64,000 bases of DNA from Methylococcaceae bacterium (GTDB lineage: Bacteria > Pseudomonadota > Gammaproteobacteria > Methylococcales > Methylomonadaceae), in the NCBI GenBank assembly GCA_030693065.1, contig JAUYBL010000036.1:186001-250000 (forward strand). The letters run 5' to 3'. The notes beneath the pieces are model-generated. The model had not been told where the DNA came from. It searched no databases and was given only the letters and a program-made list of their open reading frames with translations. Below are positions 47,583-56,370 of the stretch, in pieces. The stretch's first letter is position 1, and each line of letters starts with the position of its first letter. Position numbers and translations under genes: made by a program.

Positions 47583-48206
47583 ATGTCATTAAATACCATA
47601 ACCAATCAAACTATCGCACTGGCCGGAATTAGCCAGGCCGCGGCGCTTGTTCAACAGCTGGCCACCAAAGGCACGGCTAACAGCGCTGCATTAGAAGCCA
47701 GTATCGGCAGTCTTTTTATTAATGATAAAGACGGTGCCGCAAATATTTTCGGTGGTCTGTCAGGCATCACTTTAGGACTCGAGCAACTGAATGAGCAAAT
47801 GACTGGCTTTAAAATTGCCAATCCTGATCAAGCACGTTATGCCGCATCACTGGTTTTTCTTGAGCGCCAATTGGCCAAACAACCTCAATTATTAAGCACC
47901 ATTTTTGCCGGTATTGAACGCGCTCAGGAGCAATCTGTGCAATTTGGCCTGCTCCATGAAAATGTCTTAGCCAATTTGGGTGATATTTACCACAACACTG
48001 TCAGCACCCTACAACCCAGGATTATGGTAAATGGTGAACAGGAATATCTATCCAGGCCGGACATCGTCAATAAAGTCCGCGCTTGCCTGCTAGCCGGGAT
48101 ACGCTCAGCGATACTTTGGCAACATTGTGGAGGCACCCGTTGGAAATTTTTGTTTTACCGAAAGAAGATTCAAGTGGAAATCCAAAATCTGCTCAAGCAG
48201 CTGTAA
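47583..48206 (+). CDS. hflD: HflD homologue
   Basis: A 207-residue protein matching the HflD/YcfC family (E. coli 213 residues): QTIALAGISQAAALVQQLA, then SIGSLF, GLEQLNEQM, RYAASLVFLERQLAK. HflD is a membrane-peripheral protein that binds lambda CII in E. coli; its general role is uncertain. It normally sits between mnmA and purB, but here follows an EAL-HDOD gene. Confidence 0.9.
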   Translation: MSLNTITNQTIALAGISQAAALVQQLATKGTANSAALEASIGSLFINDKDGAANIFGGLSGITLGLEQLNEQMTGFKIANPDQARYAASLVFLERQLAKQPQLLSTIFAGIERAQEQSVQFGLLHENVLANLGDIYHNTVSTLQPRIMVNGEQEYLSRPDIVNKVRACLLAGIRSAILWQHCGGTRWKFLFYRKKIQVEIQNLLKQL

Positions 48207-48243
48207 TTTACCGCTTTGGTAATACACACCTACTAAGTTTTAT

Positions 48244-48561
48244 TTAACCACGTTCAGCAATATGTATTTGCAAGCGCAAATTTTCAATTTCTTCTAATAA
48301 ATCCAAGGCAAGAGCAATACCAGCAAGATTAACGCCCAAATCTTGCTGTAGCCTCAGCGCCGCACGCACTCGGCCTAAACTTGATCCCGAAAAGCGCCAG
48401 CATTGAATGGCTTCGCCTTGAGGCTCAATAATACTTTCCTCAACTAAACTGATAACCCACTCGGCATGCACATCACAGGCATGGCAGAGTTGTCCAAGTG
48501 AGAGGCCACCCTCTTCAATCACTTCGCCGGTATGCACTAAGAATAATTCATGTGAATTCAT
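48244..48561 (-). CDS. cbpM: Chaperone modulator CbpM
   Basis: A 105-residue protein of the CbpM family, a MerR-like fold that binds and inhibits CbpA. Its pattern GGLSLGQLCHACDVHAEWV and RVRAALRLQQDLGVN..ALALDLLEEI fit. It lies five bases downstream of the cbpA stop on the same strand, the usual operon order. Confidence 0.9.
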   Translation of the reverse strand: MNSHELFLVHTGEVIEEGGLSLGQLCHACDVHAEWVISLVEESIIEPQGEAIQCWRFSGSSLGRVRAALRLQQDLGVNLAGIALALDLLEEIENLRLQIHIAERG

Positions 48562-48566
48562 GGGCT

Positions 48567-49517
48567 TCAGACTCCCAACGATTTGCGTGGATTAAAATCA
48601 AGCTCTTGCTGTAGCTTTTGATAGGCTGCTTTGGCTTTTTCAGTCTCTGCCGACGGCAATGTGATTTGCAGCACCACATATAAGTCACCAGGCACCTGCC
48701 CCGGCAATCCCCGACCTTTCAATCGTAACTTACTGCCTTGCTTGGAATTGGCCGGAATTTTAAGATCGACACTACCTTCTGGGGTAGGCACTTTAATTTT
48801 TGTACCTAACGCAGCTTCCCAAGGTGATACCGGTAAGTCCAAGTAAATATCAGCGTCAGAAACTCGGTAAAACGGATGCTTGTTAAAGGCAATTTCCAAA
48901 AACAAATCGCCGGTTTTACCACCACCTTCACCGGGATGGCCTTGACCGCTCAAGCGAATATGCTGACCTTCCTTGATGCCTTTGGGAATTTTAATATTCA
49001 ACGTTCTATGCTTAATCTGTACGTGGCTTTGCGCATCCATCTCCGGAGCACTCAAAGTAATGCCACGTGTCGCCCCAAGAAAACTATCTTCCAAGTCAAT
49101 GTGAATTTTGGCGTGGCTATCCTGTCCACGGGTCGGACCGCCACGATGGGTGCTACCGGCCGCATTAAAACCTGCCCGACCGAACAATTGTTCAAAAAAA
49201 TCGCTAAAGGCACCTGAATCACCGCCAGTGAAACCGCCGCCACTGAATTCAAAACCTTCAGCCCAATTTGGCGGTGGTCTAAAATCTTGACCCGCTTTCC
49301 AATCAGCACCTAATTGATCATAAGCGGCGCGTTTTTCTGGATCTTTAAGCACCTCATAAGCCTCGCCCAACTCCTTGAATTTTGCTTCTGCATCGGCTTC
49401 CTTGCTGACATCGGGATGGTATTTTCTAGCAAGTTTACGATATGAACGCTTAATATCATCCTGAGTCGCTTCACGCGCTAAGCCCATAATTTTGTAATAG
49501 TCTTTGTATTCCATCAT
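48567..49517 (-). CDS. cbpA: Curved DNA-binding co-chaperone CbpA
   Basis: A 316-residue DnaJ-type protein with a J-domain (YKIMGLAREATQDDIKRSYRKLARKYHPDVS; HPD present), a Gly/Phe-rich linker (GGGFTGGDSGAF), and two C-terminal substrate-binding domains, without zinc fingers. This is the CbpA type. A ribosome site AGGAAA precedes the twin ATG at 49517/49514. It is followed by cbpM. Confidence 0.92.
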   Translation of the reverse strand: MMEYKDYYKIMGLAREATQDDIKRSYRKLARKYHPDVSKEADAEAKFKELGEAYEVLKDPEKRAAYDQLGADWKAGQDFRPPPNWAEGFEFSGGGFTGGDSGAFSDFFEQLFGRAGFNAAGSTHRGGPTRGQDSHAKIHIDLEDSFLGATRGITLSAPEMDAQSHVQIKHRTLNIKIPKGIKEGQHIRLSGQGHPGEGGGKTGDLFLEIAFNKHPFYRVSDADIYLDLPVSPWEAALGTKIKVPTPEGSVDLKIPANSKQGSKLRLKGRGLPGQVPGDLYVVLQITLPSAETEKAKAAYQKLQQELDFNPRKSLGV

Positions 49518-49620
49518 GCATTTCCTGTGCTGGACTTATGTTGGCCGGTTACTACAGACGTCCCGACCAGTAAACAATATTGATAACATCCCTGTCACTT
49601 ACTCCGTTAACAAATCTACT

Positions 49621-49885
49621 TTATTCTTCAGATCTAAGATCAATGCATTTTGGTTTTACCGCTTCACGTTTAGGAATGATAATTTCCAGCACGCCCTAAT
49701 TTAGATTTAGCATTGATGGCCTCACCCTTCGCAGAATCAGGCAAACTAAAACGCCGACAAAATGCACCGTAGCTTCGGTCTACTCGTTTATAGCCTTCTT
49801 TTTCAGTATTTGCTTCAGATTCTTTTGGGCCTTTTACCGTCAATATACCCGCTTCCATATCCAAGTGCACCAGGGGCACATCGCG
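49621..49885 (-). pseudogene. Hsp20 remnant, truncated and frameshifted
   Basis: The minus strand encodes VHLDMEAGILTVKGPKE, EGYKRVDRSYGAFCRRFSLPD and INAKSKL, which match the core of small heat-shock proteins. After KSKL the frame shifts by one base near 49691; the continuing frame encodes GVLEIIIPKREAVKPK and stops at 49621. The N-terminal third is absent: upstream of 49885 the sequence no longer resembles Hsp20. It is therefore a non-functional fragment. Confidence 0.75.
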
Positions 49886-50049
49886 CCGACGGCCAGTTGA
49901 AAGGCATACCCCGAAGCATTGCCGACAAAATTACGCCGCAACTGCACAAACTGATTGAAATTGATAAAACTGGAACTGCCCGCAAACATATCTATCTGCT
50001 TAGGAAAATTCGTGGCGCACTGATCAATTACCCAAAAGCCAAACAGTAA
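49886..50049 (+). pseudogene. Possible C-terminal fragment of an unknown gene
   Basis: The plus strand reads GQLKGIPRSIADKITPQLHK and continues to ALINYPKAKQ and stop at 50049. It looks protein-like, with charged helix patterns, and begins right where the Hsp20 remnant ends. I do not recognise the family. It may be the tail of a gene cut by the same event. Confidence 0.3.
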
Positions 50050-50503
50050 TTAATATAGATCTCTTGCAGTGGTGGTCGAGAAAAATTCAATTTAAGCGAC
50101 CATTTGCGCGATTTGTTCAACGGCTTCTAAGTAGTACTACTTATTTATTCCCATCAAGTTATGCCATACACTGTTTTTTGTTTAAAACAAAGGACCCTGC
50201 CGGTTTAAGTTATAGCCTTATTCAAATTACAGATGAATGGCGCTGTTCAACTTCTTCTGCAGTGCAGGAAGTTGCTTAACATCATATCTATCTGAAATTA
50301 TCACACTACCCCTTGGCATTTTGGTTCATCTGCCTCGGTATTTGGCTAGCCCAATGCTTGATGCCTACTTTTTGGGTTGCAAGATTGAAAACAGCGTGTA
50401 AGTCCTGCAAGGAGGAAGATCAAAGCAGGAGCAGTTACCTAGAGTGGAAAATAGCTTCAACCTTCCCCCTAATAATGCATAGGTATCTACACAAGTTTTT
50501 GAC

Positions 50504-50525
50504 CCCTTCTCCAGCAGGAGAGGGA
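50504..50525. repeat. REP-like palindrome of CCCTTCTCC type
   Basis: CCCTTCTCC and GGAGAGGG flank AGCA. The motif is a diverged relative of the CCCTCTCCC repeat inside the gene at 15640-17541. Confidence 0.6.
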
Positions 50526-50611
50526 GTAAAATGGTTTTACAACTCATTGATTCTAAATTGTAAAAAAGTTGTGTCGATAGTTATGCTAATAATGATCAAG
50601 AGGAGTCACTC

Positions 50612-51892
50612 ATGTTTTATGACTTGAAACAAAACCTTGCCAAGCTGGAAATTAATGGATCGAGATTAGACTTTGACCGATGTTTATCAGCTTGGGGCAC
50701 AGCACGAAATTTAAGGTTTCCACTTTCCGCATTCGGTTTTCTTGCCGCGACCATGAGCTTGCAGACTGCTAGCGCACAAACTTTCACGAATGCGAGCTCA
50801 GATAATCTTCAGAGAATTTGTACTGCACCACCACCTAGGCCTGTTATAACTGGATCACAGCTTAACTTAATTTGTGACCAGGGAGGTACAGCCGCCTCAT
50901 CCGGCGTGGGCACTCAATCACAGCCGACTTCTTTACTGATTTCCCAGCAACTAAAGAAAGATGCACAAACTAAACAAGATAGACAAGATAGGCCAAAGAG
51001 CGGCTCTGCCGATGCAATAGCCGCCAACTGGGGGAACTTCAGCACCTTTTTAACGGCTGGCGCAACGACTCTTCGCCACCGCAATAATGAATTCGAACAA
51101 GGTTACAACGCAACGATTCCTTCGGTAACTGTGGGAGGCGGTTATTCAATTACCAAGTCTCTGGAGGCGGGTTTGGCATTTAATTATTCGAACTCTAATG
51201 CCAACTTCAACACGGGCGGCGGTTTTAACGTCGATTCTTATAGTCCGATACTGTATGTCAACTACCAGCCCTTCGATAATGCCTTTGCTAGCCTGGCTCT
51301 TGGCTATACGCGACAAAACCAGACCAACAATAGGTTGGCTGTTGCAGGGACGACTAATCAACCAATTATAGTTTCTGGTCTTACCACAGGAAAACTCAGT
51401 GCCAATCAATACACTCTCAACTTCTTGAGCGGCTATGATCATCCTATAGACACTTTCACTATTGGCCCTAGAGTGGGCGTCGATGTCCGGCAATGGGAGA
51501 TGAACAGCTATCAGGAATCATCCAATACTGGCTTGGAATTAAGCTATAACAATCAATACCAGACATCTATTCAAAGCACTCTCGGCTTAGCTGCCTCCTC
51601 TGCTCACCGCTTGAAATACGGCATTTTAGTTCCTCAACTCAGCGCTTCATGGGTGCATGAGTATTCTAATAATTCCCGAACCATTAGCTCGCATTTTGTC
51701 CAGGCAACCAACGCTGCCCCCAGCTTTCAATTTCAGACCGAGAATCCGGCGCACGACTGGGCAGTCATTAACCTGGGCGCTTCATTCGTGATGCAGAGAG
51801 ACGTTCAAGTTTTCGCTAACTTTTTAACCGTGCAGGGCAACCGCAATTTTGAAAGCTATGGCGGAAACCTCGGCGTAAAGTTCGGTTGGTAG
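50612..51892 (+). CDS. Autotransporter-type beta-barrel outer-membrane protein
   Basis: A 426-residue protein with an atypically long N-terminal leader before a signal-like segment ending SLQTASAQ. A short passenger (about 55-150, with charged QDRQDRPKSG) precedes a C-terminal 12-strand-like barrel (IAANWGNFSTFLTAG onwards), ending in Trp (GVKFGW). This is the pattern of the autotransporter beta-domain. The passenger is too short for an adhesin; it may be a stand-alone barrel. AGAGGAG lies before the ATG at 50612. Confidence 0.8.
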   Translation: MFYDLKQNLAKLEINGSRLDFDRCLSAWGTARNLRFPLSAFGFLAATMSLQTASAQTFTNASSDNLQRICTAPPPRPVITGSQLNLICDQGGTAASSGVGTQSQPTSLLISQQLKKDAQTKQDRQDRPKSGSADAIAANWGNFSTFLTAGATTLRHRNNEFEQGYNATIPSVTVGGGYSITKSLEAGLAFNYSNSNANFNTGGGFNVDSYSPILYVNYQPFDNAFASLALGYTRQNQTNNRLAVAGTTNQPIIVSGLTTGKLSANQYTLNFLSGYDHPIDTFTIGPRVGVDVRQWEMNSYQESSNTGLELSYNNQYQTSIQSTLGLAASSAHRLKYGILVPQLSASWVHEYSNNSRTISSHFVQATNAAPSFQFQTENPAHDWAVINLGASFVMQRDVQVFANFLTVQGNRNFESYGGNLGVKFGW

Positions 51893-51909
51893 CTTTATAT
51901 AAAAGCGAT

Positions 51910-52746
51910 TCATAATTTCTTAGCTAAATCATCCAGAACGGTTAACCATATCTGTTCCCAGCAACAGAGATGATCGTAATCGTCAACAACAATAAGCTTA
52001 GAACCCAGATGGATGGCTGCATTAGCCATTAATGTCGGCGGTACAATCTCATCTTTACCGCCGGCATAATGGTACTGAAGGACTAGCGGAGAAAGTGGCG
52101 CAAGAAACGCAGGGTTCAAGGAACCACTAAGATCATTAGGTTTGGTATAGTCGGCCCAGGCATCAAGATCAAGGTTTGCAGCAACGGTAACGACAGATAC
52201 GGTTTGTGGCAATCGAGAGGCCAGCAGCACCGCCAAAACGCCGCCACCACTGTGTCCAAATAAAGAAACTTTTTGATAACCGCCCTGCTTTAGTAGTTGC
52301 TTAATCACTGCCGCGAGGCTGGCGACCACCTCCTCAGAGTATCGCTCTTGCAGCCAGAAACGGCTGGAACACTCGCCTATTGATTCCACCCCATGGTAAC
52401 AAGGCCTGCCCACATAAACGGCTGGGGCGACATCAAGCGCCATTAAATTTAATACCAGTGGATTGCCTGGCGTGGGATCGTCTGATGGCCGACCCGCAAT
52501 CCAAGGATTGCCGTCACCATCGAGATAGACGTGCAGCGTTTTTGATGAATATCCTGTCTTGGTATAGACCACATGTTGAAAGCGCGATCCTGTTAGCACT
52601 GCACGCTGCATTTTAAGATCTGCGGCTTTGCCGACAAATTCTTCTGCGAGAGAGCTACAACCCGTTAAACCAAACACGAGCGTTAAAATGATGAATATGC
52701 GCTTACTCGAATGCACGCCAGTCTTTGCAAGTTTGATGAGGTTCAT
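51910..52746 (-). CDS. Lipoprotein alpha/beta hydrolase
   Basis: A predicted lipoprotein (lipobox LTGC) with the nucleophile motif FGHSGGG and a YLDGDGNPW oxyanion-region pattern, and a late DDYDHLCCW with a likely catalytic His. The frame is open from 52764. I give the ATG at 52746, but 52764 (GAGGTG just upstream) or a GTG at 52716 are possible. Any of these starts lies inside the 3' end of the WD40 gene (which ends at 52703), so the two genes overlap and are presumably coupled. Its substrate and its relation to the nSTAND system are unknown. Confidence 0.75.
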   Translation of the reverse strand: MNLIKLAKTGVHSSKRIFIILTLVFGLTGCSSLAEEFVGKAADLKMQRAVLTGSRFQHVVYTKTGYSSKTLHVYLDGDGNPWIAGRPSDDPTPGNPLVLNLMALDVAPAVYVGRPCYHGVESIGECSSRFWLQERYSEEVVASLAAVIKQLLKQGGYQKVSLFGHSGGGVLAVLLASRLPQTVSVVTVAANLDLDAWADYTKPNDLSGSLNPAFLAPLSPLVLQYHYAGGKDEIVPPTLMANAAIHLGSKLIVVDDYDHLCCWEQIWLTVLDDLAKKL

Positions 52747-55700
52747 CAATACCCAAATAATCATGCACCTCGTCCTGATTCAGGTTTCGCCCGGCTCTAC
52801 TGCATAACTGATCAAACACTCTTTGCGGATCTGCGTCATGCAGCTGCACATGACCATCACTTACTGCAGATGCCAGTAATTGTTCGTCCGGGCTGAAAGC
52901 AACGCCCCACACCTCGCCGTCATGACTAATGCGGCCTGTTTCCAGACCAGACATTGTTTCGATTAGTCTTGTGATTCCGTCACGGCTGGCGGTAGCCAAA
53001 AATTTTCCTGTCGGACTAAAGGCGATGCTTTTAACCTCACCGCCATGTTTTATCAAGGAAAGCAATTTGCCTGAATTAATATCAATCAATCGAGCCGTAT
53101 TATCCATACTACCCGTTGCCAGCAATTTGCCATCCGGACTAAAAGCAACGCTAAGCACGATACCGGCATGTTCAAATCTGGCTGTTTCTTTACCTGTACT
53201 TATCTCAAACAATCTTGCCATGTTGTCTTCACTCGCCGTTGCCAGCAATTGACTATCAGGACTAAAGGCTAGCTGCGCCACTGGAGCAGCGACTTTAATT
53301 GCCTGTTTTAGCTGCCAGGTTTTTGTGTCTATCAACTTTATCGTGCCATCCTTAATAGCAATGGCTAGTAGCTGGCCATCAAAGCTGAAAGCGACATGCC
53401 TTATTTCGTCAGTCGCGTTGATTTGACTGGCCTCTTTGCCCGTCACAACATCAATTACTTTTACCGACTTATCCAGGCTAGCAGTCGCCAGCCATCGACT
53501 ATCAGGACTAAAAGCAATACTTCTGACCTCATCTGTGTGGTTAATCCTGGCTATTTCCTTGCCGATCGAGACATCTATCAACTTAGCTGTATTGCCCTTG
53601 CTTGATGTAGCCAAAAATCGTCCATCCCGGCTAAAAGCGACGCCATAAACAGTGTCAGCATGCTCAATTACCATCACTTCGTTGCCTGTAGTGATGTCGT
53701 ACAATTTGGCGGTTTTATCCTGACTCGCTGTCGCCAACAATCGCCCGTTGGGATTGAAGGCAATACCCATAATTGCAGCATTTTGTTTGATTTTTATATC
53801 ATCCGGATTTTTGACAGTCTCGATAAGCCGTACCACTTTATCCATACTTACCGTGGCCAGCAGCTGATTATCCCGACTAAAAACTATGTTCCACACTGCC
53901 CCGCCATGTATTATCCGAGTGACTTCCTGCCAAGTAGCTGTGTCAATGACTCGTGCCGTCCCATCCAGGCTGGAAATCGCCAGCAATCGACTGTTCGGGC
54001 TAAATCTGACGCTATAAACATCATCCCTATCTGAAAATTGGGCGATTTCTTTGCCGCTATTAACTTCCGTTACTCTGGCCGTATTATCATCGCTACCGGT
54101 TACCAGCCACCGGCCATCAGGGCTAAACGCCAAACTCGACACCATGTCACGGTGTTGAATTTGTGCTAACTCCTTGCCTGTTACAACATCGAATAAATGT
54201 GCCGTATTGTCGATGCTAGCCGTCGCCAATAATCGACCATCGAAATTGAAAGCAACATGGGTCACCTCAGCGCCATGATCCATTCGGTGCAGTTCTTTGC
54301 CTGTCGCGGTATCTACCAATCTTGCCATGTGATCCTTGCTAGCAGTGGCCAGGATGCTGCTATTCGGACTGAAGGCAATATTAAAAACTTCATCGCCATG
54401 TTTAATCTGTCTCAGTTCCTTTCCCGTAATCACATCAATAAGACGCGCAGTATGATCCTTGCCAGCAGTTGCCAACAAGCGGCCATCAGGGCTAAAACTA
54501 ACTGCAGTCACCTCATCGTCCTGAACTAGACTAAAAACTTCTTTACTGCTGGCTATGTCAATCAGCCGGACTTTTTTGTCTTTACAGCCAGTGGCAATAA
54601 ACCGCCCATCAGAACCAAAGGCAACACTATTAACCCAATCGCCATGTTTTATTTGAAATAACTCCTTACCGTTTTCAGTTTTGAATACTCGCAGCATGTT
54701 GTCTTTGCTGCCAGTAGCCAGCAATCGCCCATCCGGGCTTAAGGCGATACCTTGGACCGATTCATTATGCTGTATTCGATATTTAGGGAGCATTCTCAAC
54801 AATTTATTGGCCGCGGTAGATGCTTCTGCGTTGTGTTGCAGATGCCATGATTCAATAGCAAGCGCCGCTGCACGTTCAATCTTGTTGTCGTCAGGCGCAG
54901 TATCGGCAAGCTGCGCAGCTTGGATCGCAAGCTTTCCAGATAAGGTAATATTGCGGGCTTTTTTAGCATCCCACCAACTCCACCAACCCCAAATTGAAGA
55001 TGCCAGCGCTATAGCTGCCAACATCAGAAAAACCAAAGCCCTGCGTTTGGCCGTGCGTTCGCGCTGTTCCGCCTCAAGACGTGCCTGTTCCTGCCGTTTT
55101 TGTTTCTCCAGCATCTGCCGCTGATCACGGCTTTTGCCAACCACAGCGGTCAGCACATCATGAATCAGCTCAATACGTTTGATGCCGTCCCGCTCCTGCA
55201 ACCTTAGCACCAACAACCGTCGCAGCACCAAACTGGCCAAGGCCTCCGCTGTAATACCTGGAGTTTCCAAGGCGTTATCATAAGCCTCGCTGTTGCGATA
55301 GCCGGAAACGGTGAGCAACTTGTCCTCAATGAACCGGCGTAACTCAAGGGGTTGATCTTGCAGGCTGCGTTCGTAAAAGTCTTCTAGAATCTGTTCCTGA
55401 TTACTGGCAACTGCCTGCGCGTCAATCATGCCGGCTTGGCTTTTGATTCTGAGCTCGTTAAGCTCACGGCAAACCAGACTCAACAATGCCGGCTCGATAC
55501 GCAAATCCGCCAATTCTCGACGTTGATCTCCGTGTTTACCTGCCACCAGACGGACAACGCTTTCGGCAACGCTACGCTCCATCAATCGGCCATCAGTCTG
55601 ATCAGCCACTGCCAGCGCTTGGTTGCCATTCATAGCAAGAAGACGCATGCGATTGTGACTAATGGCAGGCATTAATTCACGCAGCCCTTCCAAATTAGCT

Positions 55701-56365
55701 AAATAATCTTCACGTAAGCTTAAAAGCAACTTATAGGGATGACGGCTGAATCTGAAGTTTTTTGACTCATCAGGATTTGCGTCCAAACGGGCTTTCACGC
55801 TTTCAGGACAACGTCCTTCCACCAAATCGGCAAGCTCTAAAATAAAACTATCAGTACCTGAGGCTCGTTTCCGATTTTCACGCCCCAACGTAAAAATTTC
55901 TTCAAATTGATCGAAACACAATAACGGAACCGTCATTCGGTTTCGAGCATCCCAAAATTCAGAGTCTTTGCGGTGAAAATATTCCCATAGTGTTTCGTTT
56001 GCATTATGCGACGGCGCTTCAATGGCATTTTCCTGGGCTTGCCGGGCTATAGCATCAAACACCTGATGACTAAGACTCACTGAAGTGTCTGTAAAATCCA
56101 GACGAATCAAAATCGGGAGTCTATTGTTCTGACGCAATCGGGGGAAAAGACCGGCTTGTAACAACGAACTTTTGCCCAGCCCGGAAACACCGAACAGAAC
56201 GGTGAGACGCTCACGATTGACGAGGCAATGTAGTTCTTCTATGTCGGGTTTTCGACCTTTGAAAAACTGTGCTTCCTGTTCTCTGAATGAGGCCAGACCC
56301 GGCCAAGGATGCTGGTCATCGACGATTGCGAGAGCTGATGGCGGCTGAACCGAAGACGCATTCAT
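52703..56365 (-). CDS. nSTAND ATPase with transmembrane helix and 16 WD40 repeats
   Basis: A 1220-residue protein. Residues 20-45 (PWPGLASFREQEAQFFKGR) lead into a STAND P-loop with Walker A GVSGLGKSS (59-67) and Walker B LLCFDQFEE (148-156), followed by a winged-helix-like region up to about 410. A charged coiled coil (410-440) and one membrane helix (443-463) come next. From about 530 there are 16 consecutive 41-residue WD40-like units with the core SPDGRLLATAS-D. No effector domain is fused at the N-terminus. STAND proteins with WD40 sensors commonly act as NLR-like triggers in defence or conflict systems. The SIR2-like/TIR gene ends five bases upstream, so the effector is probably supplied in trans. 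Confidence 0.88.
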   Translation of the reverse strand: MNASSVQPPSALAIVDDQHPWPGLASFREQEAQFFKGRKPDIEELHCLVNRERLTVLFGVSGLGKSSLLQAGLFPRLRQNNRLPILIRLDFTDTSVSLSHQVFDAIARQAQENAIEAPSHNANETLWEYFHRKDSEFWDARNRMTVPLLCFDQFEEIFTLGRENRKRASGTDSFILELADLVEGRCPESVKARLDANPDESKNFRFSRHPYKLLLSLREDYLANLEGLRELMPAISHNRMRLLAMNGNQALAVADQTDGRLMERSVAESVVRLVAGKHGDQRRELADLRIEPALLSLVCRELNELRIKSQAGMIDAQAVASNQEQILEDFYERSLQDQPLELRRFIEDKLLTVSGYRNSEAYDNALETPGITAEALASLVLRRLLVLRLQERDGIKRIELIHDVLTAVVGKSRDQRQMLEKQKRQEQARLEAEQRERTAKRRALVFLMLAAIALASSIWGWWSWWDAKKARNITLSGKLAIQAAQLADTAPDDNKIERAAALAIESWHLQHNAEASTAANKLLRMLPKYRIQHNESVQGIALSPDGRLLATGSKDNMLRVFKTENGKELFQIKHGDWVNSVAFGSDGRFIATGCKDKKVRLIDIASSKEVFSLVQDDEVTAVSFSPDGRLLATAGKDHTARLIDVITGKELRQIKHGDEVFNIAFSPNSSILATASKDHMARLVDTATGKELHRMDHGAEVTHVAFNFDGRLLATASIDNTAHLFDVVTGKELAQIQHRDMVSSLAFSPDGRWLVTGSDDNTARVTEVNSGKEIAQFSDRDDVYSVRFSPNSRLLAISSLDGTARVIDTATWQEVTRIIHGGAVWNIVFSRDNQLLATVSMDKVVRLIETVKNPDDIKIKQNAAIMGIAFNPNGRLLATASQDKTAKLYDITTGNEVMVIEHADTVYGVAFSRDGRFLATSSKGNTAKLIDVSIGKEIARINHTDEVRSIAFSPDSRWLATASLDKSVKVIDVVTGKEASQINATDEIRHVAFSFDGQLLAIAIKDGTIKLIDTKTWQLKQAIKVAAPVAQLAFSPDSQLLATASEDNMARLFEISTGKETARFEHAGIVLSVAFSPDGKLLATGSMDNTARLIDINSGKLLSLIKHGGEVKSIAFSPTGKFLATASRDGITRLIETMSGLETGRISHDGEVWGVAFSPDEQLLASAVSDGHVQLHDADPQRVFDQLCSRAGRNLNQDEVHDYLGIDEPHQTCKDWRAFE

Positions 56366-56370
56366 ATCGA

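Larger units (their letters stand above)
49518..50611. other. Decayed intergenic stretch of about 1.1 kb
   Basis: No intact gene is visible. It contains an Hsp20 remnant (49621-49885), a possible second gene fragment on the plus strand (49886-50049), and a REP-like palindrome (50504-50525). The short frames elsewhere have no protein-like character. It looks like a deletion or rearrangement scar. Confidence 0.6.

Noticed and set aside
50064-50627. Short plus-strand frames before the autotransporter gene
   Set aside because: No protein-like character and they run through a repeat; they look like chance frames in decayed DNA.
52703-54780. Tandem DNA repeats as a mobile element
   Set aside because: The periodicity is protein-level WD40 repeats with diverged codons, not DNA repeats.
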